Shown here: one piece after another, positions 22,731 to 29,570 of the stretch
Layout of the letters: the number at the start of each line of letters is the position of its first letter
Position numbering within the stretch: the stretch's first letter is position 1
DNA from: a virus
Length of the DNA stretch: 50,640 nucleotides
Reading direction: 5' to 3' (one strand)
IMG/VR virus record: IMGVR_UViG_3300020394_001687
Span: 1-50,640 of that record
Notes under the pieces: model-generated
What the model was told of the DNA's origin: nothing
Databases searched by the model: none
The model's input: only the letters and a program-made list of their open reading frames with translations
Position numbers and translations under genes: made by a program

Positions 22731-23027
22731 TCAAGAATCAAAAAGTGAATTCCTGCCGTCAGTCAACCCAACAAAAATCTTATCCAATGCCTTGCGAGCC
22801 TGAGAGACTTCTTCTTGAACATCTTTTGCGACTTGCTGAGAGTGACCGCCTTCGATGCGAGACCCTCCATCAAGGCTTTCAGAATTAAGGAAAGATAGTT
22901 TTCCCTCTATGCGAGACAAGGCTAGAGCGACATTGTCGAACAAGTCTTTTCTTGCTTTGTCTATAATGTTTTGGGCATTGCCTATGGCTTCCCACTTTGA
23001 GTCGATTAGTTTTGTAGTAGTATTCAT
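22731..23027 (-). CDS. Helical hypothetical protein
   Basis: A 98-residue all-helical protein from ATG 23027 (MNTTTKLIDSKWEAIG), with a central Gly/Ser linker (SESLDGGSRIEGGHSQQ). TTGACT-N17-TATGTT lies 7 nt upstream of ATG. No family recognised. Confidence 0.6.
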   Translation of the reverse strand: MNTTTKLIDSKWEAIGNAQNIIDKARKDLFDNVALALSRIEGKLSFLNSESLDGGSRIEGGHSQQVAKDVQEEVSQARKALDKIFVGLTDGRNSLFDS

Positions 23028-23059
23028 GTTGTATAACATAGTTTAGTTTTTGGTAAAAG

Positions 23060-23272
23060 TCAAGAAAAAAGATGTGGATTTTCTTCCTCATCAAAAAGCT
23101 TCAAAGCTTCAAAATCGCGTCTTTGAATCTCTTGCGTGATCTTTGCGATCTCGTCTTGCAAGTGTTGCACATGAACGGCACGAATCGAGCGAGTCGATTC
23201 CTTGCGTGAGCGATTGAGTTTGTCCTGCCACCAAGCAAGATCTTTGTGGAGCTTTTCTAGTTTCTTAATCAT
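23060..23272 (-). CDS. Small coiled-coil protein, family D copy 1
   Basis: A 70-residue helical protein. LHKDLAWWQDKLNRSRKEST resembles KADLAWCERRLRVSTDRDE of the plus-strand gene 24759-24950, so they are probable paralogues. The promoter at 23273-23307 is TTGCAA-N17-TATATT-N6-ATG. Confidence 0.65.
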   Translation of the reverse strand: MIKKLEKLHKDLAWWQDKLNRSRKESTRSIRAVHVQHLQDEIAKITQEIQRRDFEALKLFDEEENPHLFS

Positions 23273-23307
23273 ATATAGAATATAATCGAATTATCTTCAA
23301 ATTGCAA
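23273..23307 (-). promoter_or_regulatory. Leaderless promoter TTGCAA-N17-TATATT-N6-ATG
   Basis: Minus strand: TTGCAA, 17 nt, TATATT, CTATAT, ATG 23272. Same geometry as the other early promoters. Confidence 0.8.
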
Positions 23308-23381
23308 GAAAAAAATGCACCTGATGCGAAAAAAGTTTGCTTTTTTTAGGGCTTAAGTTTCTGATAATCAAGGGTTTACTC

Positions 23382-23400
23382 AAAATCGCCCCGCGATTTT
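23382..23400. repeat. GC palindrome repeat 4
   Basis: AAAATCGCCCCGCGATTTT between divergent genes, followed by TTGCAGCAGAATTGTGCAA, an extension shared with copy 1. Neither neighbour ends here, so it is not a terminator. Confidence 0.75.
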
Positions 23401-23474
23401 TTGCAGCAGAATTGTGCAATAATTTAGTTTAATTTTTTTCTTGTGTTTTAGCCAGAATGTGTTAGTTTATAAGT

Positions 23475-23684
23475 ATGATCAACGAAAATGATTCACTGGA
23501 CCGCACTGCTCACGCCTACGGCATCACTGATGTCGAGTTTGAAGCTCGTGAGGGTTTCCGCCCAGCGGAAGACCTTCCGATTCCTCCCCCCTTGCCAGAG
23601 GGCGTTCGACCTCTTCCTAGAGTCGAGAACTCTCCGCCTGAGCTTGACGAGCTTGTCCTCGAGTTCCTATCAACGGAGGACTAA
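23475..23684 (+). CDS. Acidic Pro-rich small protein
   Basis: A 69-residue protein with a Pro-rich middle (DLPIPPPLPEGVRPLP) and acidic C-terminus (ELDELVLEFLSTED). Likely extended and interaction-prone. TTGTGT, 16 nt, TAGTTT, 6 nt, ATG: a leaderless promoter. Its higher GC than neighbours is notable. Confidence 0.65.
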   Translation: MINENDSLDRTAHAYGITDVEFEAREGFRPAEDLPIPPPLPEGVRPLPRVENSPPELDELVLEFLSTED

Positions 23685-23696
23685 CCAAGCTGGCAC

Positions 23697-23714
23697 AAAA
23701 TCGGCCCGCGATTT
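23697..23714. repeat. GC palindrome repeat 5
   Basis: AAAATCGGCCCGCGATTT preceded by CTGGCAC, between two codirectional plus-strand genes, 13 nt after the first stop codon. Confidence 0.75.
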
Positions 23715-23770
23715 AGTCGTAAGTCTTTGTATATCAATAAGTTATAATGCAAAAAAGTGAAAAAAAGTTC

Positions 23771-23805
23771 TTGACTTTTCGCGGTTTTTCTGCTACATTA
23801 TAATT
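23771..23805 (+). promoter_or_regulatory. Leaderless promoter TTGACT-N17-TACATT-N6-ATG
   Basis: TTGACT 23771-23776, TACATT 23794-23799, ATAATT, ATG 23806. Confidence 0.85.
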
Positions 23806-23988
23806 ATGTTTAAGATTAATGATGTTGTTCGTGTCAAGTATGGCACTCACAAGGGTAAAACCTTTCAAGTCGTGGGCTTCGCTCACAAAGATAGCCTTGG
23901 CAAGCTAATCACTTGCAGGTTGTATCGCTCTCAGTATCGTTTCAACTTTATGCCTTGGCAAATTCAGGTTCATCCTTTTTTTGCTTAA
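23806..23988 (+). CDS. Small KOW/SH3-like protein ending VHPFFA, family B copy 2
   Basis: A 60-residue protein: MFKINDVVRVKYGTHKGKTF is a KOW-like opening (DxVxVxxGxxKGK), suggesting a small beta barrel. The end VHPFFA matches LHPFFS of 19283-19468. A nucleic-acid or RNA-polymerase contact is plausible for KOW folds but unproven here. Confidence 0.65.
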   Translation: MFKINDVVRVKYGTHKGKTFQVVGFAHKDSLGKLITCRLYRSQYRFNFMPWQIQVHPFFA

Positions 23989-24037
23989 TGCAGACGATTT
24001 TGCTTGCAATTCGCTAAAAAATATTCATAATAAAGTT

Positions 24038-24295
24038 ATGCTAAATCAATCAAATAGAGATGTTCCAACTCGCAGAGTCGAGTTTCAGAATGTGACTATA
24101 CAAGTCACCAAAAGATTCCAAGATGATCCGAGCATCGTTAATACTCAACGCTTGAGATTCTCTGCCGACCTAGACCAAGAGCTTGATCATGCCTTTCTCA
24201 AGTCTCATGCTGACATGGTTTTCAAATGGTGGGACATCCTAGATGTTGAGCTTGTTCACTCTTTCGTAGATTCAACCGATCAATATATATACTAA
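24038..24295 (+). CDS. Hypothetical early protein
   Basis: An 85-residue protein from ATG 24038 (MLNQSNRDVPTRRVEF); the longer in-frame version would include the promoter. TTGCAA, 16 nt, CATAAT, 6 nt, ATG gives a leaderless start. No family recognised. Confidence 0.6.
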   Translation: MLNQSNRDVPTRRVEFQNVTIQVTKRFQDDPSIVNTQRLRFSADLDQELDHAFLKSHADMVFKWWDILDVELVHSFVDSTDQYIY

Positions 24296-24296
24296 G

Positions 24297-24602
24297 ATGC
24301 AAATAGGAATTAAGAGCGTTGGTCCTACCTCTAGAGAGTGGGCGAATCAATGCCGTAGGAATCAAGCCCGTTGGCAAGCCCATAACACGGGCAAAACTTG
24401 GGTTTTGGATATAGTAAACCGAACCACGGGCCACAGGTTCAAGGTTCATCAAAACGGCAAGAACGCTTGGCAAGCAGGCTTGAGATACTACAAGGGTCTA
24501 GACCACAGCGTTCCAAGTTGGGTTTGGACTTGCACCAAGATCGTAAAGATTTGCACTATCCAGTCAGACGATAAGCCTCACAAGAAAGTGTTGACTGCGT
24601 AA
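24297..24602 (+). CDS. Basic Trp-rich hypothetical protein
   Basis: A 101-residue protein one base after the previous stop. It is Trp- and Lys/Arg-rich (WANQCRRNQARWQAHNTGK, VPSWVWTCTKIVK). Beta-type sequence suggests nucleic-acid or protein binding. Function unknown. Confidence 0.65.
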   Translation: MQIGIKSVGPTSREWANQCRRNQARWQAHNTGKTWVLDIVNRTTGHRFKVHQNGKNAWQAGLRYYKGLDHSVPSWVWTCTKIVKICTIQSDDKPHKKVLTA

Positions 24603-24630
24603 GCCTCTAATAGCCAAGTACTTAGGCGGC

Positions 24631-24649
24631 AAAATCGCTGGCCGATTTT
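24631..24649. repeat. GC palindrome repeat 6
   Basis: AAAATCGCTGGCCGATTTT preceded by GGCGGC, between two codirectional plus-strand genes. The centre differs (CTGGC) but the AAAATCG/CGATTTT arms are conserved. Confidence 0.7.
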
Positions 24650-24723
24650 GGGTAAACCGTTGAATACCAATGATTTAACCCCAAAAAAATCACAACTTTT
24701 TTCATAGTTTGATCATTTTTTTG

Positions 24724-24758
24724 TTGCAATTAAGGGTTAGATATGCTACCTTATAGGT
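24724..24758 (+). promoter_or_regulatory. Leaderless promoter TTGCAA-N17-TACCTT-N6-ATG
   Basis: TTGCAA 24724-24729, TACCTT 24747-24752, ATAGGT, ATG 24759. Almost the same sequence precedes the gene at 19283-19468. Confidence 0.85.
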
Positions 24759-24950
24759 ATGAATGATAAAGGAATAGAAATCCTACAAAAGACCAAAGCC
24801 GATCTTGCTTGGTGCGAACGCCGCTTGCGGGTCTCAACTGATAGAGACGAGAGAGAAATTCTCATTGCTGTAATCGAGAAACAAAAATCTTGGCTTGCCG
24901 AATGGGACTTGCAGAACAAGGTTGCCATGCGTGGCAATGTTAAGAAATAA
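24759..24950 (+). CDS. Small coiled-coil protein, family D copy 2
   Basis: A 63-residue helical protein (MNDKGIEILQKTKADLAWCERRL...), paralogous to 23060-23272. Function unknown. Confidence 0.65.
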   Translation: MNDKGIEILQKTKADLAWCERRLRVSTDRDEREILIAVIEKQKSWLAEWDLQNKVAMRGNVKK

Positions 24951-24983
24951 ATGCAGAATGTGAATAACTTTATCGCTTTTTGC

Positions 24984-25018
24984 TTGCAATTTACTAAAAA
25001 TTAGATTAGATTAGACTT
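24984..25018 (+). promoter_or_regulatory. Leaderless promoter TTGCAA-N17-TAGATT-N6-ATG
   Basis: TTGCAA 24984-24989, TAGATT 25007-25012, AGACTT, ATG 25019. Confidence 0.85.
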
Positions 25019-25495
25019 ATGTTAGATATAAAAGAATTATTCTCAAAATTCGAAAACGCCCTTCGTGGACATGATTGGTTCTACGACTTTGCCGATGACT
25101 ATTCGGTTTGGGATCGTGGCAGAGACGAGCGTAAAGCTCTTAAATCCATGGCAAAAAGGCTTGTTGCCAATGGCATGGACTCCATGGAAGTTGCCCAAAC
25201 TTGGAACGAGTTCGCTCCTTCTCGCATGGGTGCAGAACCTTCTGATTTTGAAGCTCCAAAGCCAAAACCCGAAAGGGTTTTCAAAAAGAAGGCAGTTCGT
25301 CCAACCATGGGCGAAGTTGTAAAGCTCAAAAAAGAGCTTGGAATTTCTGCCTCCGAGGCAAACTTTCGCCTTCGCTTTGGTGTCGAGCCTTCCGATATCG
25401 AGAGAAGACTTGCCAAATCAAATGGTGGACGCTTCTATCTTCACTTCGCAAGCCATCCCGAACTTTGGGAATGGCAAACCAAAGAGGCTTGCTAA
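25019..25495 (+). CDS. Basic hypothetical early protein
   Basis: A 158-residue protein. N-terminal ~70 residues are helical with aromatic residues (HDWFYDFADDYSVWDRG). A Lys/Pro-rich linker (APKPKPERVFKKKAVRP) leads to a C-terminal helical part with LGISASEANFRLRFG, which looks like a helix-turn-helix. It could bind DNA. Last gene of the plus-strand island, converging on 25554. Confidence 0.65.
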   Translation: MLDIKELFSKFENALRGHDWFYDFADDYSVWDRGRDERKALKSMAKRLVANGMDSMEVAQTWNEFAPSRMGAEPSDFEAPKPKPERVFKKKAVRPTMGEVVKLKKELGISASEANFRLRFGVEPSDIERRLAKSNGGRFYLHFASHPELWEWQTKEAC

Positions 25496-25529
25496 ACCTC
25501 TAATTGTCAAAGCTTTATGGCTTTGGCAT

Positions 25530-25548
25530 AAAATCGGCGGCCGATTCC
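25530..25548. repeat. GC palindrome repeat 7
   Basis: AAAATCGGCGGCCGATTCC preceded by TTTGGCAT; the core AATCGGCGGCCGATT is nearly self-complementary. Located between convergent genes. Confidence 0.75.
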
Positions 25549-25553
25549 ATAAA

Positions 25554-25733
25554 CTACTTAGCATCAGCTATTTGCGGTATTTGATCAATCTTGATTATCG
25601 TATATGGAGAATGATCTATTTGCCTATTTATATTAGACTCGAGCGTCCTCACAACTTCAACCAAAACAGAAAGCGAGCCCCGCATTTCTGTTGGCTCTCC
25701 ATCTTTTAGGATTATATATAACTCTTCTGTCAT
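25554..25733 (-). CDS. Small hypothetical protein
   Basis: A 59-residue protein from ATG 25733 (MTEELYIILKDGEPTEMRG), one base after the upstream stop. Alternating beta/helix pattern; the LKDGEP-beta start is seen in other small phage proteins. Last gene of a four-gene minus-strand unit. Confidence 0.6.
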   Translation of the reverse strand: MTEELYIILKDGEPTEMRGSLSVLVEVVRTLESNINRQIDHSPYTIIKIDQIPQIADAK

Positions 25734-25734
25734 A

Positions 25735-25929
25735 TTACATAATAAACGAAGACTGCACTTGTTCAAGAAAATCATTTGCACACTCTTCTACTGCTTCTTG
25801 AAATTCATAGCCGTCAGGATCAAAGCTTTCATCATAATAATCACAAAAAGCAAAGTCTTCCAAGTCATGCACGCTCAGACCAAGTTGAGAGGTTACTATT
25901 CTATCTACTGCATTTACGAATTTATTCAT
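25735..25929 (-). CDS. Small acidic protein
   Basis: A 64-residue protein with an acidic, aromatic core (FAFCDYYDESFDPDGYEFQEAV). It follows the upstream stop by 7 nt without a clear ribosome site. Function unknown. Confidence 0.6.
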   Translation of the reverse strand: MNKFVNAVDRIVTSQLGLSVHDLEDFAFCDYYDESFDPDGYEFQEAVEECANDFLEQVQSSFIM

Positions 25930-25936
25930 AATTTTA

Positions 25937-26173
25937 TCAATTTTTGGTTTCAGTTAGTTCAAAGTCTTCAACGAGTTCGGAATTCAGTATGAATCCAAGT
26001 TCGTCATATTCGGAATAATATACTGATATCTGAAACTCTGAAAGGTAGCATCCACCCTCAAGGTAGTCTTCCACAGAGTTATATATATTCTCCAAGCCCT
26101 CACGGCATTTGTCTTCAGTTTGGATGGTTTCTCCATCTATAACTAATTCGTATACTTTTTTTATGTTTTGCAT
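25937..26173 (-). CDS. Small acidic protein
   Basis: A 78-residue Glu/Tyr-rich protein (KVYELVIDGETIQTEDKCREG...). It starts 2 nt after the upstream stop. Acidic DNA-mimic-like composition is noted, but nothing specific supports such a role. Confidence 0.6.
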   Translation of the reverse strand: MQNIKKVYELVIDGETIQTEDKCREGLENIYNSVEDYLEGGCYLSEFQISVYYSEYDELGFILNSELVEDFELTETKN

Positions 26174-26175
26174 TT

Positions 26176-26490
26176 TTAGGAAAAGAGTTGTTTTTCAAGT
26201 TCTTTTTTTGCTTCTGACTTTTTGAGAAACGAAGATAAATCTTTTTGAGAGGAGGCAATCAAATCATTGATCTGAGCTTCGCTTTGGTAGCCAAGAACAT
26301 CGTCATAAGCTCCAAGCCGAATAAATTCGCCTTGCCAAAACATTGCGACCTCGTAAGTGTTGTCGCCCGAATAAGCCGTTTCGCCCGTAATGATTGAAAG
26401 GAAAATACCATTAGGCAATTCCTTTTTGGCAACTTGTCCTTGAGGAATGTGTGGGTGTGGAGTGAATTCTAGGTCTTGTAATGTAATCAT
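26176..26490 (-). CDS. Hypothetical early protein
   Basis: A 104-residue protein from ATG 26490 (MITLQDLEFTPHPHIPQG). TTGACA lies upstream with an ATACTA/TATACT box close to ATG, so it is leaderless or nearly so. Beta-rich N-terminus with GIFLSIITGETAY and a helical Lys-rich end. It leads the unit 26490-25554. No family recognised. Confidence 0.65.
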   Translation of the reverse strand: MITLQDLEFTPHPHIPQGQVAKKELPNGIFLSIITGETAYSGDNTYEVAMFWQGEFIRLGAYDDVLGYQSEAQINDLIASSQKDLSSFLKKSEAKKELEKQLFS

Positions 26491-26521
26491 AGTATATAGT
26501 ATGGCAGATTGTTTTGTAATG

Positions 26522-26608
26522 TCAACCACTAAATCCTAAAAGATGAGTGATTAAGATGAATATCATTATGATGAAGAATGCGAGTGCGAATGTTTGTTGA
26601 TTTGTCAT
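26522..26608 (-). CDS. 28-residue membrane peptide
   Basis: MTNQQTFALAFFIIMIFILITH... forms one transmembrane helix. It lies downstream of the structured RNA region and has no clear ribosome site, so support is limited to open frame and hydrophobic pattern. Confidence 0.35.
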   Translation of the reverse strand: MTNQQTFALAFFIIMIFILITHLLGFSG

Positions 26609-26689
26609 GGTAAATTGATATCGGTTTTTGACAAATGAGAACCGACGGGAAACTCTTAATCTGCTAGTTTTTTCATTCATGGATTCGTC

Positions 26690-27000
26690 CCGCTTGGATA
26701 TCCATCCTTAGACCAAGTTTCGTACTTGGCGATTCAGAAGAGCCCGAATTACTTCCGCTAGCAAAATTGTGTCCCTTTTCCTCTCTCCCTTTCGGGTTGT
26801 AGGCGTGGATTCGAACGCCTCGTTGTTCAATGCTTTTGCATCTACAGGAAATAGTCGCCCTCTAGGAGATTCGAACTCCTTTCTCCGACTCAAAACGATG
26901 ATCAGTCGCTCGCAGGCTTAACTAGTATACTGCAGTAAGTCGTTGTTTTTACCTCCATAAACTAAGAGGGCACAAATGAAATTGATTATCAAAAGAACTA
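26690..27000 (-). ncRNA. Promoter-driven structured RNA with tRNA-like 5' domain
   Basis: No convincing protein frame fills this ~300-nt region, yet a consensus promoter (27006-27034) points into it. The minus-strand transcript first forms a tRNA-like domain (26857-26972). Then come further hairpins: an ATGC-AAAA-GCAT hairpin (26831-26842), a hairpin with TTCGAATCC loop (26802-26821), CCC-GAAA-GGG (26788-26797) and CCAAGT/ACTTGG (26714-26730). TGTAG/CTACA and TTTCC/GGAAA helices close the group. It does not match tmRNA (no tag frame) or RNase P. A new ncRNA is possible; overlapping decayed tRNAs are the alternative. Confidence 0.5.
26857..26972 (-). tRNA. tRNA-like element, 116 nt, non-standard (possible tRNA-Ile GAU)
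   Basis: The 7-bp acceptor stem GCCCTCT (26966-26972) / AGAGGGC (26858-26864) is perfect. The T-arm AGGAG-TTCGAAT-CTCCT (26865-26881) is perfect and canonical. A D-arm-like GTTT/AAAC hairpin follows the acceptor. A 5-bp, 7-nt-loop hairpin (26895-26911; AGCGA, CTGATCA, TCGTT) has T33 and would read anticodon GAU. About 30 extra nt lie between D-arm and this hairpin and 13 nt before the T-arm. No CCA is encoded. It may be a tRNA mimic or degenerate tRNA. Confidence 0.4.
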
Positions 27001-27005
27001 TATAC

Positions 27006-27034
27006 AATTATGACAGAAACTAGCTCTGTGTCAA
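27006..27034 (-). promoter_or_regulatory. Promoter TTGACA-N17-ATAATT for the structured RNA
   Basis: Minus strand: TTGACA (27029-27034), 17 nt, ATAATT (27006-27011), predicted start near 27000. No ATG lies at the leaderless position, unlike neighbouring promoters, and the first stable structure (the tRNA-like acceptor) starts ~28 nt downstream. Confidence 0.75.
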
Positions 27035-27098
27035 CACTTTTTTTGAAAAAAGTTTTGTATAAAGTTAAGTTAAAATGCTGGTTATCAAAGAGTTGCGC

Positions 27099-27116
27099 GA
27101 AATCGCCCGCCGAATT
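27099..27116. repeat. GC palindrome repeat 8 (divergent)
   Basis: GAAATCGCCCGCCGAATT, within GCGCGAAATCG...TGCTGCGC. The arms and GC core are recognisable but less regular. Located between a gene end (27145) and the structured-RNA promoter. Confidence 0.6.
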
Positions 27117-27144
27117 GCTGCGCAAGTCGTTGGTTATTAGCTAT

Positions 27145-27306
27145 TTAGTACCCTAACCAAATCAAGACAGATTGTGCATTATACTCTTCTCGATCTCCTA
27201 AGTCATCAAAAAATTGCTCTATGTCTTGGCAATTATGTCTTGCTAGTTCGAGCAACGCTCTCTCTCTTGTAATCGTTAGGTCTTCGGCTGATTCGTAATA
27301 GTCCAT
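27145..27306 (-). CDS. Small acidic protein
   Basis: A 53-residue protein from ATG 27306 (MDYYESAEDLTITRERALLE), helical and acidic, ending SVLIWLGY. Leaderless promoter at 27307-27341. Function unknown. Confidence 0.65.
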   Translation of the reverse strand: MDYYESAEDLTITRERALLELARHNCQDIEQFFDDLGDREEYNAQSVLIWLGY

Positions 27307-27341
27307 GATGTAATAGTAGTTAAGTTTCGATTGAATGTCAA
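27307..27341 (-). promoter_or_regulatory. Leaderless promoter TTGACA-N17-TACTAT-N6-ATG
   Basis: Minus strand: TTGACA (27336-27341), 17 nt, TACTAT (27313-27318), TACATC, ATG 27306. It overlaps the end of the upstream gene (stop at 27338). Confidence 0.85.
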
Positions 27342-28060
27342 GAATCAATTCCTTCCTTCACAAAGCCCGTTTCGTCTTTTTTGGCAAGACCTTTTTCGAT
27401 AAGCCCAACAACGACACCTTGCTTGTCAAGGAAACGCAAATCGGATTCGTCTCCATTGACAACTTCAACGCCATTCCAAGTTTTAGGAAGTTGATTGCGA
27501 AAGACAACCGCAACATTACCGCCCATTTCCAAGACAAGTTTTGCAATCTTTTCGTTAGTCTCGGAGCATGAAAAAGTCAAATGGTAATTGCTTGGCAACT
27601 CGCCATTGAGAAAAGCCTTCATGCGTTGAAACGACTTGGTGTAGTCGTAAAATTTAGTTTCGGGAAACTTGTCGAAAATAGTTTTCGGCTCATCTTCATT
27701 GAAGAAAACAGATTCCCATGCAATGTCACTTGTAAGGTTCAAGCGAAAGACCGCTTCCATTTCTTTCTTAATGGAGCTTTTGATTGTCGAGGCAATCTCT
27801 TTTGTTAGCTTTGCGAGAAAGTCAAATTGTTTCTCGAAAAATAACTTTGTCTTTGCAATGCGTGAATCTTGAATTGAATTCATGCGTCCACGACCTGCCG
27901 TGTTTAGGCAAGCCATTGTGCAACCCTTAGACCGCCAACGGCAAGTTTCGTATCCTGAAAGGTTTGCGGGAGCGAGATGCAAGCCTTTTGTGATGTAGCC
28001 AAGTTTTTCACCTTTGATAATTTTGGCGTTTCCTGATGTAAGCAATGTTTGTTTTATCAT
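27338..28060 (-). CDS. GP88-like protein with Cys cluster
   Basis: A 240-residue protein. Its N-terminal part (GYITKGLHLAPANLSGYETC, then GCTMACLNTAGRGRM) matches the pattern of the phage 'gene product 88' family. Cys40, Cys47 and Cys51 (C-x6-C-x3-C) could bind a metal or iron-sulfur cluster. The middle holds RLNLTSDIAWE and KFYDYTKSFQRM, and the end NWNGVEVVNGDESDLRFLD. The function of GP88 proteins is unknown to me. The start has TTGACA-TAGGAT upstream, with ATG 8 nt from the -10. Confidence 0.65.
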   Translation of the reverse strand: MIKQTLLTSGNAKIIKGEKLGYITKGLHLAPANLSGYETCRWRSKGCTMACLNTAGRGRMNSIQDSRIAKTKLFFEKQFDFLAKLTKEIASTIKSSIKKEMEAVFRLNLTSDIAWESVFFNEDEPKTIFDKFPETKFYDYTKSFQRMKAFLNGELPSNYHLTFSCSETNEKIAKLVLEMGGNVAVVFRNQLPKTWNGVEVVNGDESDLRFLDKQGVVVGLIEKGLAKKDETGFVKEGIDS

Positions 28061-28094
28061 ATGATGTAATCCTATCAGTTTTTGCGTGTGTTTG

Positions 28095-28238
28095 TCAACC
28101 CTTTTTTTCTATAATCTTTTGGGCTTTCTTTATACCTTCGTCCATTCCGAACTGAGACACTAGGCGTTTGAAAGTTTCCCATGGGATAGTGTTCGCGGGA
28201 AGCTTTTTCCATTCATTCATTCTTTCTTTAGCGTTCAT
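28095..28238 (-). CDS. Small basic helical protein
   Basis: A 47-residue protein from ATG 28238 (MNAKERMNEWKKLPANTIPWE), mainly helical and Lys-rich. TTGACT-N17-ATAATT-N6-ATG directly precedes it, a leaderless start. Function unknown. Confidence 0.6.
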   Translation of the reverse strand: MNAKERMNEWKKLPANTIPWETFKRLVSQFGMDEGIKKAQKIIEKKG

Positions 28239-28390
28239 GTATACAATTATGCACAGATGAGAGTCTAAGTCAACACTTTTTTTCATCAAATAAGCTTTTT
28301 ATATCATGCAAAATTGCAATGAATTATAGCAAGGCAGCTTTAAGTAAAGCAAAACCCTAATACTGCTTGATATAACAGGCAAATTGGCAC

Positions 28391-28410
28391 GAAATCGGCG
28401 GACGATTTTT
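28391..28410. repeat. GC palindrome repeat 9
   Basis: GAAATCGGCGGACGATTTTT preceded by TTGGCAC. It sits 11 nt from a separate 12-bp perfect hairpin, on the side facing the next transcription unit. Confidence 0.75.
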
Positions 28411-28421
28411 GTAAACCATTA

Positions 28422-28449
28422 AGTCCCAAGGGCTTGCGCCCTTGGGACT
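28422..28449 (-). terminator. Perfect 12-bp hairpin downstream of the 28482 gene
   Basis: AGTCCCAAGGGC / GCCCTTGGGACT with a TTGC/GCAA tetraloop. It is very stable but has a poor T-run on either strand, so termination may be factor-dependent or the hairpin may protect the 3' end. Confidence 0.65.
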
Positions 28450-28481
28450 ATTTGGTAGGCTCCTATTTGCCTATTTGCCCT

Positions 28482-28724
28482 TTACAGGGCTTTCGTTCTA
28501 CGGAACGAATGCTTACCGCTTTTCAGCCCAAGCACTGCAGACCTGCGAACCTTTCGAAAGTTCCGCCCTTTGCTTTCGTTCGTATCAACGAAGGTTACCA
28601 CCTCAGAATTGTGACTCTTCAGCTTTGCCGAATATGAATGGCGGTTTACACCATCCTTGACAAGAACCGAAACGAATCGTCCTTGGAGGTTATTGAGAAC
28701 AGATGAGAGGTTTTTATGCTTCAT
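28482..28724 (-). CDS. Small basic hypothetical protein
   Basis: An 80-residue Lys/Arg/Ser-rich protein (LQGRFVSVLVKDGVNRHSYSAKL...). The opening resembles a small beta-barrel, with a basic tail (KVRRSAVLGLKSGKHSFRR). Its last codons contain a TTCGTTC-TACG-GAACGAA hairpin. It is cotranscribed with the DUF932 gene, 24 nt after it. Confidence 0.6.
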   Translation of the reverse strand: MKHKNLSSVLNNLQGRFVSVLVKDGVNRHSYSAKLKSHNSEVVTFVDTNESKGRNFRKVRRSAVLGLKSGKHSFRRTKAL

Positions 28725-28748
28725 ACTACTATTTTCCTTTATGTTAGA

Positions 28749-29501
28749 TTAAGATTTGGTTGCGAGGGTCAAGCCCACTTCAGAGTCGAGAACAGAGTGC
28801 AGAGCGTCAGAACGCTTTGGTAACTGCATGACACCGCCACGGAGAACTGCCGTGAACCCATTGTACAAGGAGTTCATGTTGCGATCCTTGAATTCGGGAT
28901 GTTCGGGAGTTTCCCATTGGTCAACGACATCAGCGATCTTTGCCTTGCTGATTGCTCCTGCTTGATAAGCACGGATGACAAGGTCATTCGCTTGAGCATT
29001 GGTGACCTCGTAGTCTTTGTAAGACTCGATTCGCTTGTCTTGAGTATTCCACATACCCGACAACTTGCCAATGGTGCGAGCAATAACTTGCGGAAGGTCA
29101 GTCATAATGTTCTTAGTATGCCTACGAGCAAGGACAATCTCGTTGTGAAAAACAAGGTTGTCGCATACGAAGGGAGCGTCACCTGCACAAAGCCCTGCAG
29201 GGAAGCACTTATCGTGAGCATTGCGAAGACCGAGGATAGTACCCCTATCATTTTGCTCTCTGTCTTTATTGTTTACTTGGAACAATCCAAAGTAGCGTTG
29301 CCCGAAACGAGCGAGGTTGTGGTTTTCAGCGACAATCTCGTAGCCATTGTCATCAAGATGGGTGCGAACCCTGTCGATGAGGTAGCTATGGCTGATTGGA
29401 CGCCAAGTTTCTGTAGCTTGCGGAGTCTCTACTGCACAGACTTCATCGAAGCCTACTTTTGTATGTTCGCCACCGCAGATGTTTAGGTTTAGTCTATTCA
29501 T
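28749..29501 (-). CDS. DUF932 family protein
   Basis: A 250-residue protein of the phage/plasmid DUF932 type. Recognised features are WRPISHSYLIDRVRTHLDDNGYEI, RYFGLFQVNN, LGLRNAHDKCFPAGLCAGDAPFVCDNLVF, HTKNI and NMNSLYNGFTAVL. Homologues are often early-expressed in phages and plasmids; their molecular role is unknown. TTGACA-N17-GATAAT drives it, with a ~45-nt A-rich leader containing CAAGATAACCTAAGAG, similar to the leaders of 19799 and rIIA. Confidence 0.8.
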   Translation of the reverse strand: MNRLNLNICGGEHTKVGFDEVCAVETPQATETWRPISHSYLIDRVRTHLDDNGYEIVAENHNLARFGQRYFGLFQVNNKDREQNDRGTILGLRNAHDKCFPAGLCAGDAPFVCDNLVFHNEIVLARRHTKNIMTDLPQVIARTIGKLSGMWNTQDKRIESYKDYEVTNAQANDLVIRAYQAGAISKAKIADVVDQWETPEHPEFKDRNMNSLYNGFTAVLRGGVMQLPKRSDALHSVLDSEVGLTLATKS

Positions 29502-29570
29502 AATTTTTTTCTCTTAGGTTATCTTGATTATGGTTATAATTATCTCAAAAATAGATGCGATTGTCAACCC

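Noticed and set aside
26708-26893. Open frame of 61 codons across the structured RNA region
   Set aside because: It needs a TTG start without ribosome site, has low-quality composition, and coincides with tRNA-like stems; RNA function explains the region better.
26690-27000. tmRNA (ssrA)
   Set aside because: No tag-peptide frame ending in an Ala-Ala-type tag and no tmRNA 5' signature are present, and the 5' domain has a D-arm, unlike tmRNA.
28899-29486. Plus-strand 195-codon frame opposite the DUF932 gene
   Set aside because: The minus-strand product matches DUF932 clearly; the opposite frame is a shadow.
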